From the NCBI GenBank assembly GCA_024398055.1, contig CP073749.1, positions 3,100,594-3,164,593 on the forward strand: a stretch of DNA of 64,000 nucleotides, in the 5' to 3' direction. The notes beneath the pieces are model-generated. The model had not been told where the DNA came from. It saw only the letters and a program-made list of their open reading frames with translations, and made no database searches. This document shows positions 27,021 through 35,261 of the stretch, piece after piece (position 1 is the stretch's first letter; the number at the start of each line of letters is the position of its first letter). The position numbers and the translations under genes are program-made. The stretch comes from a bacterium SCSIO 12741 (GTDB lineage Bacteria > Bacteroidota > Bacteroidia > Flavobacteriales_G > Salibacteraceae).

Positions 27021-27872
27021 TTAAATCGTTTTTTCTGAAGAGGATTGGCTCTTGTTGGTTTTCCATAACCCGTAGATCATAAATCCAACGCCTATTGCGA
27101 TGTAGGGGAGGCTAAGCAATTGACCCATATTGAAGGTGAGGTTTTGCTCGAATCCAACTTGATTTTCTTTTACGAATTCGATCAGGAATCGGGCGGTGAA
27201 AAACAGGACGGTGGTTAGTCCAAATAGAAAGCCATTTTTAAGTTTATCCCGTTTTTTAGTGTACAGCATCAGCATTAAAGTACCGATGAGCAGGTAAGAA
27301 AAGGCCTCGTATAACTGGGCTGGGTGTCTGGGTATTTCGTCTATTCGCTCAAAAACAACACCCCAAGGCAGGTTAGTAGGCATACCTATAATTTCAGAAT
27401 TCATAAAGTTTCCAAGGCGAATAAAGCCCAGGGTGAATCCTGCCGTCACCGCAATCAGATCGAGGGCGTCGATCATGGCATGTTTGGTCTTTCGGGAATA
27501 GATGTAAAGAGCAATTAATACACCTAATACACCACCGTGACTGGCCAGTCCGCGATAGCCGGTAAATTGGATGGCTCCATCCGGAGTGAATCGAATAGGA
27601 AGGAGCATTTCAATTGGATGGGATAAATAATAGGATGCTTCGTAGAACAAACAATGCCCCAGTCGTGCTCCTAGGATAACTCCTAAAATGCCATAGATGG
27701 CCAGTTTATCCAAATTCCCGGCGGGAATACCCTCGGCCTTGAATAGCTTGCCCAATAGATAAAGACAGAGAATGATTCCACTGGCAAAAAACAATCCATA
27801 ATAACGGATGGAAATCCCGAAAAGGTTGATCAATTCAGGGTCAAGGTTCCAATGAATAGAGTTGATTATCAT
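27021..27872 (-). CDS. lgt: Prolipoprotein diacylglyceryl transferase
   Basis: 283 aa inner-membrane enzyme that moves diacylglycerol from phosphatidylglycerol to the lipobox Cys, first step of lipoprotein maturation. About seven membrane segments. Family signatures are clear: SIRYYGLFFASGI, RLGHCLFYE, YRGLASHGGVLGV (the HGG region), GFIRLGNFMNSEIIG, and RHPAQLYEAFSYL with the essential His and Tyr. It serves the several lipoproteins in this region. Standalone or first in a short transcript; the aspartoacylase-like gene is 51 bp upstream in the same direction. Confidence 0.96.
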   Translation of the reverse strand: MIINSIHWNLDPELINLFGISIRYYGLFFASGIILCLYLLGKLFKAEGIPAGNLDKLAIYGILGVILGARLGHCLFYEASYYLSHPIEMLLPIRFTPDGAIQFTGYRGLASHGGVLGVLIALYIYSRKTKHAMIDALDLIAVTAGFTLGFIRLGNFMNSEIIGMPTNLPWGVVFERIDEIPRHPAQLYEAFSYLLIGTLMLMLYTKKRDKLKNGFLFGLTTVLFFTARFLIEFVKENQVGFEQNLTFNMGQLLSLPYIAIGVGFMIYGLWKTNKSQSSSEKTI

Positions 27873-27923
27873 GTTTGGACTATAGGATGTAAGTAGTTTG
27901 TTCTGGCCTTCGAAAGTAGGAAA

Positions 27924-29129
27924 CTATTTCATCCATCTGGAACCTCGGTATTCATCATCTCTGGAGGCGGCTTCCCGAGCACTCATAATCCAATGATCCC
28001 GATCTCTTCGTCTGCTTCGATAGCCCAATAAGTGAAAGATTTCACGAGCCAGAAATCGGGTGATACGTTTATTCACGATGAGGGTGTCCTTCTTGTCATT
28101 GGACCACCGAATACCCGGCAGCCATGTCAAGAATTGATCAAACTTAAATTTACGCAGGTAGATCGAGGCCTTTAAAAACAAAGCAGGTATGGGACGTATG
28201 GCAAAAAATCCGTCGCGACCTTGGCTTTGGTACAAGGGCATAAATACCCGGGCTGAATAACTGGCATGAATCGGTTGACCATTGCTTTGGGCTAATAGGG
28301 TGCCTTTAGAGATCCGCTGAAAATTTACAAATCCAGGTTGCATGGTAAACTGCTCGTCATCTTGAATCCAATACCGAAAGAAGATTTCATACATATTTCG
28401 GGATCCAACCGATACACCGGCCAATAGCTCGAAGTAGTGACGAAAATCGATATCTTTTTCTTCCAGAAATCCAGCTCTTACCATCGAGAGGTAAACAAAA
28501 GCTTTATGACGCTCAACGGATACCGGGTCCTCGTGTTTCCCAGCTTCAAAGGCAAAGGCTACATAGCCCAGTTCATTGATATAACTTAACAGGGGACCAT
28601 CCAGGTATTCTTCAATTCCCAATATTACAGGTACGGGAAACTCTCCGGTAAATTTTCGGTTGAGTAAACTATCGTTAATGGTAATGAAGGGGATCGTTTC
28701 ACTTGATGTAGTATGTAGGTCGATGAAGTAGAACGGCCCTTCTTCTTGCTCTAAAATCGATTGAATCAAACGGTAAATATCGACCAATTCCTTTCGATCA
28801 TTGTTGATCATAGGCCAGTCGCCCCGCTCAATGTGAGCAATGTTTTCTGCCGTCCACAAGCGGTTTAGATCTTCTTTGTCGTATCGAACATTTTGTTGAA
28901 GGGCCCAGAGATTTCCAGCTATGGCATAACTGTTTCCTGCAAATTCGATGGAAGAGTTTTGGAGCTCTTTGAGCACCGTTTGAAGGGCGAGTACTCCACT
29001 GGGCTCATTGCCGTGAATTCCACCAAAAAAAAGTAGGGTAGGGCCAGGTTTCTTTCCCTGTATGTGGCCTATGATGCGATCTTGCTGTGTTGTCAATTCC
29101 TGAATGGGTTCCTCTATCACTTTATTCAT
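27924..29129 (-). CDS. Succinylglutamate desuccinylase/aspartoacylase (M14-type) family protein
   Basis: 401 aa zinc-dependent amide hydrolase. Zinc motif FFGGIHGNEPSG (His39, Glu42), a later ligand in FIDLHTTSS (His139) and the catalytic Glu in AFAFEAGKHE (Glu195). Members remove acyl groups from amino acids or trim C-terminal residues. The C-terminal 190 residues extend beyond the minimal AspA/AstE core and carry a positively charged tail (RSRRRDRDHW). I take ATG at 29129, overlapping the upstream GCS2-CBS gene by 8 bp, so the two are translationally coupled and probably act in one pathway, one making and the other cleaving an amide bond. True substrate unknown. Confidence 0.85.
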   Translation of the reverse strand: MNKVIEEPIQELTTQQDRIIGHIQGKKPGPTLLFFGGIHGNEPSGVLALQTVLKELQNSSIEFAGNSYAIAGNLWALQQNVRYDKEDLNRLWTAENIAHIERGDWPMINNDRKELVDIYRLIQSILEQEEGPFYFIDLHTTSSETIPFITINDSLLNRKFTGEFPVPVILGIEEYLDGPLLSYINELGYVAFAFEAGKHEDPVSVERHKAFVYLSMVRAGFLEEKDIDFRHYFELLAGVSVGSRNMYEIFFRYWIQDDEQFTMQPGFVNFQRISKGTLLAQSNGQPIHASYSARVFMPLYQSQGRDGFFAIRPIPALFLKASIYLRKFKFDQFLTWLPGIRWSNDKKDTLIVNKRITRFLAREIFHLLGYRSRRRDRDHWIMSAREAASRDDEYRGSRWMK

Positions 29130-30986
29130 GGTCAAATGGAATTACATCCTCAATCGTGATGATTCCAACCAGGTGTTCTTCATGAACTACTGGCAAGCAA
29201 CCGATCTCGTGTTTTTTCATGAGTCGAATTGCCTTTTTAATTTCCGTTTCAGGTTGAACGGTGATCAATTTCTTGGCCATAATATCGGCTACAATAGTAG
29301 GGGTTTCCGAATCTTGGGCCTGAAATTTTTTCATGTGCGTCCACGTGAGTAGACCACACAAATTTCGGGAGTTATCTTCAACTGGCACGTGATGAATATC
29401 CTTCCATTTCATGATGCTCGTCGCTAATTCTGCATGATCGCCCTGATTAACCGTAAATAGTTGGGTAGACATGATGTGTCCAACCCGGCGAGCCGCAGGA
29501 TTGATCTGAGGAGATTCTTCCAGGGGTTCCCACTCGTGAATGGGCTTACCGCTATTCTCATTTTCATACAGGTTGCGGGTCAGGGTGAGTAGTGCATCAT
29601 CCTGTTTCATTTTCTTACAAAGTCCCGCGTAGCTCTTCACTATCCATTGACTACCTGTTTGATGTTGAGCCCTGCTTTCTATAATTCGAAGCAATCGCTC
29701 TCGGTCTTCGCGATCAATTTCCATTTTACCCAATCCGGCATGGGCAATGGGCAGCAGTTCTCGCATAACAAGGTCTCTTACGGATATGGGTTTCCCCATC
29801 CAGTGGAGTACAGAGTTCTTTCCGGTTCGTGCGGCTTTGATAAAATTGGATTTGGCCTCTCGAAAGTCCATTTGAGTGGTTAGGTCGTCCATTTCAGCCG
29901 GGCGGCCTTTCATCAATCCAACCCAAAAGGCAAAATTGGCCATCTCATCAAGCGTTGTTGGGCCTGAAGGAATGTAACGATTCTCAATTCTTAAGTGAGG
30001 TTTTCCTCCACCCACTCCATAGCAAGCACGGTTCCAATGGTACACGGTTCCGTTATACAGCGATAAGGCGGGTAGTTTGGGTACTTCACCATTGCGAATG
30101 ACTTCCATGGAATCCACTTCGATGTCTTTGGCTAGTATGACGGGGTATTGTGAAATGTCGTTTTTAAAGATTTCAGCAATGCTTCCCTGGGCCCAGTTCT
30201 GCCCAAAGGTTACCCGGGCTTGCTGGTCTTTAAGCGCATAAGAAGAACTCCGGGTATCAATACTTTGTTGGAAAAGAGCAATGCGGGTTTCGCTCCAGAG
30301 TTCCCGACCCAGAAGTAGGGGGAATTGGTGGAAATTCCCAAAACAGGTCCAGAAATGGCCTGAGCCCAGTTGTAGCTGGAAATAAAGTCTTCTGGAGTGA
30401 CCTGAAGGTGCATCTGAAAACTCGTATTACAAGCCTCGAAAAGTACGGAGTCGTGTTTGATGGTCAATTCATCCACTCCCCGAAGGTGTAATTCAAAATC
30501 TTTGCCCCGTAGTTCCTTCATCCGCTCATTGATCGCCTGGTAGCGAAGAAGCGGTGTCATGTAATCCAAGGCCAATTCATTCTTGCTGATCGTAGGTAGA
30601 ATGCCTGTCAATACTACCCTTGTATTGTGCTTCTTAGCCACTTTTCGGGCTTGGTGAAGAAGGGAATTTAATTGATTCTCTACCTTTCTAAAACTATCGC
30701 CTTTGAGTTCAATGGGGTCCAGATTGATTTCCAGGTTATACCGGGCAAGCTCTGTTGTGAAGTGGGGATCATTTAACGATTGTAAAACCTTGTCAGCGGC
30801 TTTGGAAGGCCTCCAGTTGCGGGTGACAAGGCAAAATTCCTGTTCAGCACCAATTCTGATTTTGTCGTTTTCAATGAGTCCCTCATTAAGCATGTGTTCC
30901 AGGGCCTCAATATCGTAGAGCAAATGTTTGATGAATCGACCTCGTTGTTCTTTGCTGTTTAGATTCCTCTGAAGATGCTCTCCCAT
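29122..30986 (-). CDS. Glutamate-cysteine ligase (GCS2)-like protein fused to C-terminal CBS domains, frameshifted
   Basis: About 621 aa after repair. The N-terminal part has GCS2-type motifs: RIGAEQEFCLV (Mg/ATP glutamates), YNLEINLDPIEL, then HLRGVDELTIKHDSVLFEACNTSFQMHLQV. The second part has the RIENRYIPSGPTTLDEMANFAFWVGLM substrate region, and the C-terminus holds a CBS pair (HIMSTQLFTVNQGDHAELA, VADIMAKKLITVQPETEI, GCLPVVHEEHLVGIITIEDV). The family makes gamma-glutamyl or related amide bonds; CBS domains usually sense adenine nucleotides. The frame breaks at 30318-30322; adding one C gives TNSPLLLGRELWSETRIALF and an uninterrupted protein. Overlaps the downstream aspartoacylase gene. 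Confidence 0.87.
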
Positions 30987-31039
30987 AGATTGATGGCTTT
31001 GTAGTTCATGCCGTTAGGCGGACGGTGCTGGGAATAAAA

Positions 31040-32629
31040 TTAGGTTTTCTCCTCGCTATTTCCATCATCCGAAGACGAGTTATTGGGCGAAACTTGAGCA
31101 AAATCATCTTTTTCACGGGTAACTCGCTTTCTAAGAACATCTTCGAAGTAATTGTGGACCGGAACAAGGAGCAAAGCCATGATGGCGTTGAGGGCGAATA
31201 AGATTAATATTTGATTGCCAAACTTACTTTCCCAATAAGGCATGGTGAGAAACAGGATGTACTCAAATATGAGGACAAAGAGCATAAAGGTGATGGCATG
31301 AAACCAGCGATCTGAAACAATTTTAGGAGCAGCCGATAGGTAGATTACAAAAAGCAATAGAAGGACTACGAGGACGGCCATAAAGGGATCGTTGTAAAAG
31401 TAGTAGGAACGCCCGGCATGAATTAGGGATGCCTTCAAATCCTTCTCCCTTTTTATTAATTCCTGAATACCCATTTTCTCATCATGATTGATTTGTTCCC
31501 GAAGCAATCTTAGCATAAACCATTCGTGGTGAAAGGATTCCAGCGTATTCAAAAACGCGTAGGTTTCAAAGGGACTAGCATGAGCGAACCAGGCATCTTC
31601 CCATTCTTTCTCCGCATCTACTTTAGGAAAGGTGACCCGATTGTTGGGATTAAGGACCTGACTTTGGCTGGCAAAATCATTCCAGGAAGACTTCGATTCA
31701 TTTTCAACCCAATTAGACAATTGTAGGCTGAAATCGGGTTGGTGCCATTCCATTTCTGATGGATCAAAGGAACTGTAATAGAAGCCGTGGGAAATAGTTT
31801 TGTAGGTATTCGGCGAATACATCCAATCGTTGCGCAACATGCTGTCTAACTGAATGGGCTTAACACCAAGCTCAGAGGAAAGGGCTCGAGTGTATTCTTT
31901 TTTCAAATTTTGAATGACTTCAGTGATGTCAACATACCTGGAATAGTAGTGACTGTTTTGAAGTGGTTCCTTGTAAATTCGACTAAGCAGTTCAGCTTCC
32001 TCCCTGGATTCGTGCAATTCCTGAAGACTGTGATCGTAAAGCTTAAAATAGTTTGGAGCCACCTTGATCCAAACATTGGTATTGATAAGTACAATGGATG
32101 CCAGCGAGAAAAAAATCAGGTGAACCATGATGTCATTCCGGGTAAATTTGAGCTGCTTGTGGTACCCGGCTATGAACAGAATTATGAGAAAAAGAGCACC
32201 TGTACACAATGCTGCCACAAGTAGAATAGAAGCTCCAACCCAATGTTGAACTTTGAATATCCATCCGGCGGAAAGAATGGGTAGGCACAACAAACCCAGT
32301 AACCGAAGCCACAATGGAGCAGATCGCTGTGCTTTTAGGTAGAAAAGGGGGGAATAGACAAAGCCGAATAAAAACGTAGCCACAATTCCAGCGGGTCCTG
32401 CACCTGGCCAATGCATAAACTTGAATATTATGGCAAGTAGCGTAATGCTGGCGGTAATGGGAGCAATGATCAATCCTTTGCCAAGGTCAAAGTAATAGGG
32501 AATGCCCACGATCAACAGCAAGATCAGAATGGGCCAGTGGTGCCATGAAAAATCTCCTGTAAAGGTGAGGATAGCCCCTGAAGTCAGAGCCAGCACAACA
32601 ACCTGAATGAATCGCTTTTTGAGAATCAT
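31040..32629 (-). CDS. Multi-pass membrane protein with GldL-like motifs
   Basis: 529 aa; not a family I can name. About six hydrophobic helices lie in residues 1-185, then a soluble loop of about 200 residues (190-395, alpha-helical, Trp/Asn-rich), then three more helices (400-500) and a charged tail. Twice the N-terminal part shows a motif like that of the T9SS motor protein GldL: IIFKFMHWPGAGPAGIVATF and WIFKVQHWVGASILLVAA (compare FKxxHWPGA). GldL itself is much shorter with two helices, so this is not GldL. It is 53 bp upstream of the GCS2-CBS gene on the same strand. Confidence 0.65.
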   Translation of the reverse strand: MILKKRFIQVVVLALTSGAILTFTGDFSWHHWPILILLLIVGIPYYFDLGKGLIIAPITASITLLAIIFKFMHWPGAGPAGIVATFLFGFVYSPLFYLKAQRSAPLWLRLLGLLCLPILSAGWIFKVQHWVGASILLVAALCTGALFLIILFIAGYHKQLKFTRNDIMVHLIFFSLASIVLINTNVWIKVAPNYFKLYDHSLQELHESREEAELLSRIYKEPLQNSHYYSRYVDITEVIQNLKKEYTRALSSELGVKPIQLDSMLRNDWMYSPNTYKTISHGFYYSSFDPSEMEWHQPDFSLQLSNWVENESKSSWNDFASQSQVLNPNNRVTFPKVDAEKEWEDAWFAHASPFETYAFLNTLESFHHEWFMLRLLREQINHDEKMGIQELIKREKDLKASLIHAGRSYYFYNDPFMAVLVVLLLLFVIYLSAAPKIVSDRWFHAITFMLFVLIFEYILFLTMPYWESKFGNQILILFALNAIMALLLVPVHNYFEDVLRKRVTREKDDFAQVSPNNSSSDDGNSEEKT

Positions 32630-32670
32630 CGCAGGAGAAAGTTAGAATTTTTTAGCTGCTTATCAGATGT

Positions 32671-34065
32671 TTAGCATCCGTAACTGTGCACAACCCGGAT
32701 GTACTTATGCTCTCGGATGTCGCCTTGGATTCGGGTTACCTTAAGAATCGAGTAGGGAATCTGGTAGTAACAGGGTTTCTCCTTGTAGACAAAGGTTGAG
32801 GTATTCATTCCTCCTTCGTCGCTATAGTGAACAAAGGTGTCTCTCAGGTTTTTCTGTTCCTTGAGTGCAAGGCTAAAGGGGCCGTGATCTCTGCCCTTGT
32901 ACGGAATGCAATTGATGTAAGGAATAACCCACACGCCTGGTAAGCTATCTTTCATAAAAGCATAGTCAGAGAACCCTTCCCATTTTACCCGGTTTTTCTC
33001 CCAGGCATAGTATTCCTTAGTTGATGGGTAGTCTCCAGGAATGTATTGATACTGCTCAATAAGAGAATGACGAACCAGTGCTCTAAATTCAAATCGGTCA
33101 TTCGGATCGTTCGATTCAGCCCACAGGCGGCGGGAGGTAATGTACCAGCCCACATCTTCCCACAGCTCAACCGTGTCTTTAAATGTGTAAGGCGCTTTTT
33201 CGAATTTTCCTTCGAGTTTCACCGTAAATGTTCCAAAATCCATAACGGTTCTGTCACTTGTGGCCTCGGGGCCCCATCGGTCGTCTAAGGACAAGGTATC
33301 CTGTTGAAAGAGGCTTGCGGTATAGTCCAGTAGCTTTGGCCCGCCTGGTTCGCCGTGGCCAGGAACCACGATTTCGGCTTCCGGAAATTCCTTTTTCACC
33401 CATTTAATGGTGTTTGACCAAGTATCGAGATTGGCATCGCCGAGATAGCCTTTTGAAGCTTCATCCGATTTTACCAAACAGCCGCCAAATAGAACTTTCT
33501 GAGAGGGAACCCAGCCCACCAAATTGTCTATGGAATGTCCTTCACCAGGAAAGCGAATTTCAACGGAATCTCCTCCTATGACTAAAAAGTGTTGTTTCCC
33601 GATTCCGAGTTGAGGTGGAGTAGCGCTATCCTTTTCGGCCAGTGCCAGGCATTTTACATGTCCGTATGACGGAATGCCTGCTTGATGGAAAACGTCTAAA
33701 CTTCCCAAACAGTCTTCATGGTGATGCGTAGCGACTACGTGTTTAATTTGAGCCTTCCGGGCAGTCTCAACCCACCTAATTAGTTGAACGGCAGCTGAAT
33801 CATCCAAAGGCGTATCAAAAACAAGGGCTTCTTCCTCATGGATGTAGATCAGGCCATTACAAGGAAAGGGACCTATATTCTCCAGGTCGATGTACGAGGT
33901 ATGCAACCAGCAGTTTTCCGATAAAGGCTCAATGATGAGATAATCGCTTTGGAAAGAATTGGGTAAAGGTTCTGGCAGAACCGGTGCGGATGCCTCAGGT
34001 TCGGAGTTGGAACAGGATGCAAATAACAAAAGGCTCGCAACGAGCGCAATAAAAGGGTACTTCAT
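32671..34065 (-). CDS. Subclass B1-type metallo-beta-lactamase-fold lipoprotein with C-terminal extension
   Basis: 464 aa from the ATG at 34065, which gives a lipobox LLLFASC (Cys18); an upstream TTG start would spoil it. Residues 40-250 match B1 enzymes: Zn1 ligands His114, His116 (ATHHHEDCLGS) and His177 (GEGHSIDN); Zn2 ligands Asp118, Cys196 (FGGCLVKS) and His237 (VVPGHGEPG). The B1 Lys (K199) and the GDAN Asn are also kept. Beta-lactam hydrolysis is therefore plausible, though PGHG replaces the usual PSHS. B1 enzymes normally end near 250 residues; here about 200 more follow (WYITSRRLWAES, YSDEGGMN, ending VVHSYGC) that I do not recognise. Outer-membrane anchoring recalls NDM-type enzymes. 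Confidence 0.82.
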   Translation of the reverse strand: MKYPFIALVASLLLFASCSNSEPEASAPVLPEPLPNSFQSDYLIIEPLSENCWLHTSYIDLENIGPFPCNGLIYIHEEEALVFDTPLDDSAAVQLIRWVETARKAQIKHVVATHHHEDCLGSLDVFHQAGIPSYGHVKCLALAEKDSATPPQLGIGKQHFLVIGGDSVEIRFPGEGHSIDNLVGWVPSQKVLFGGCLVKSDEASKGYLGDANLDTWSNTIKWVKKEFPEAEIVVPGHGEPGGPKLLDYTASLFQQDTLSLDDRWGPEATSDRTVMDFGTFTVKLEGKFEKAPYTFKDTVELWEDVGWYITSRRLWAESNDPNDRFEFRALVRHSLIEQYQYIPGDYPSTKEYYAWEKNRVKWEGFSDYAFMKDSLPGVWVIPYINCIPYKGRDHGPFSLALKEQKNLRDTFVHYSDEGGMNTSTFVYKEKPCYYQIPYSILKVTRIQGDIREHKYIRVVHSYGC

Positions 34066-34104
34066 AAAATGTTGCTGTCCTGACTGCTTCAAAGGTAGTA
34101 TTCC

Positions 34105-34506
34105 TTATCGGTTTTCTTTGCGGTACATGAACTTTACAGCCGTCCAATCTTCGGTTAAAGCGCAAACTTTAACATCGATTAACCCTAGGCCCCTTAAATG
34201 TCCCCTAACCTGATTTGGATTGAGGCCTTGAAACAGGGTTGATGTTTTCTTGGGCCAACTTACCCAAAGCATTCCATGCTTGGTGATTCTATCCATACCA
34301 ACTTTTCCCCATTGGAGCAATTCAGCTTCAGTTTGGCAGAACAAGTGAACCATTTCAAATAGGCCTGGGGCATCCTCATCTTCCTGAGCAATTCCTTCGG
34401 GTACATCCTCAAAAAAGAGCCAGTACTCCTTCGGGGCATTAAGCAGTTGCAGAACCATATTGGGTTTAATGCCCAATTTGCGGTAGAGAGGAGTGGTGCC
34501 TGGCAT
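34105..34506 (-). CDS. DUF3052 family protein
   Basis: 133 aa small cytoplasmic protein. It matches DUF3052: an N-terminal TPLYRKLGIKPNMVLQLLNAP, a central HLFCQTEAELLQWGKVG, then MLWVSWPKK and the C-terminal GLIDVKVCALTEDWTAVKFMYRKE. The fold resembles a truncated Rossmann-like domain; no function is assigned. Its ATG follows the stop of the upstream lipoprotein gene directly (TAAATG), so they are cotranslated. Confidence 0.83.
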   Translation of the reverse strand: MPGTTPLYRKLGIKPNMVLQLLNAPKEYWLFFEDVPEGIAQEDEDAPGLFEMVHLFCQTEAELLQWGKVGMDRITKHGMLWVSWPKKTSTLFQGLNPNQVRGHLRGLGLIDVKVCALTEDWTAVKFMYRKENR

Positions 34507-35145
34507 TTAAGGAGATTTTACGATTCGAATGCTACTCAATACGGCTTCGTAATCCAAATCGTCTGTACCCAGGTGTTCCATTCTCCAGGTTTTCATACCC
34601 CGGGTGATCAGGTAAGTTTGTATCGAGAAGTCGTTGCCGGTGACTACAAATCGCATGTAGTTTATTTTGCCTCCGACGATCATGTTCTTTTCCACCAGTT
34701 CAAATTGCTGACCGGATTGGCGGTTGATGGCCTCTAAATTGGATTTGTAATAACCCACCAGTTGTCCGCCTAATTTGGGTTCGATTGGTGTATAAGGCAA
34801 TTCGGTAATGGCCAGTTGGTTCTCACTTTCGTGATTGACGAACATTTCCAATTTGTTTTCTTTTTGAGCATAGATGCTCGCAAGTAAATAGGCTCGCATT
34901 GGATCTCTTTTCCCTTCCTGGGCATTGGCCTGGTTGAGCGAATCGAGCATTTCATCTCCGTATTCGAAGGACGTGTAAGTCTTCGGGAGTTTAATCTCCA
35001 GGCCCATTTTTTTGAATTGATGCCGGGTATAGTCCGTATAATCCATTTTGCGCTGATTCGATGTGTCCTCATCGGATTGACAAGAAACGAATACGAGCAT
35101 GATTCCAAGAAAAAGGCTGGTGGAAACTAATTGGTTAATCTTCAT
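34507..35145 (-). CDS. Hypothetical lipoprotein
   Basis: 212 aa from the ATG at 35145, which gives a typical lipobox (MLVFVSC). The longer frame upstream lacks an ATG at its start and hides the signal. The mature part (FKKMGLEIKLPKTYTSFEYGDEM, YLLASIYAQKENKLEMFVNH, YKSNLEAINRQSGQQFELVEKN, MRFVVTGNDFSIQTYLITRG) looks like a PsbP/PsaE-type or DUF1795-like alpha-beta domain, by general pattern only. Directly coupled to DUF3052. Function unknown. Confidence 0.65.
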   Translation of the reverse strand: MKINQLVSTSLFLGIMLVFVSCQSDEDTSNQRKMDYTDYTRHQFKKMGLEIKLPKTYTSFEYGDEMLDSLNQANAQEGKRDPMRAYLLASIYAQKENKLEMFVNHESENQLAITELPYTPIEPKLGGQLVGYYKSNLEAINRQSGQQFELVEKNMIVGGKINYMRFVVTGNDFSIQTYLITRGMKTWRMEHLGTDDLDYEAVLSSIRIVKSP

Positions 35146-35261
35146 GGTAGTGTACTTTGAAATTGAAAAGTAAACAATTCCATGAACTGGGTGAAAATGA
35201 AAATTCCCATCCAAGATATTTAAACCTTGAGATGGGAATTCTTTACGATGAATGGTTGCTA

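Noticed and set aside
32671-34065. Glyoxalase II or RNase Z-like MBL protein
   Set aside because: The Cys196 zinc ligand, GDAN segment and lipobox fit subclass B1 lactamases rather than glyoxalase (which uses an Asp bridge) or RNase Z.
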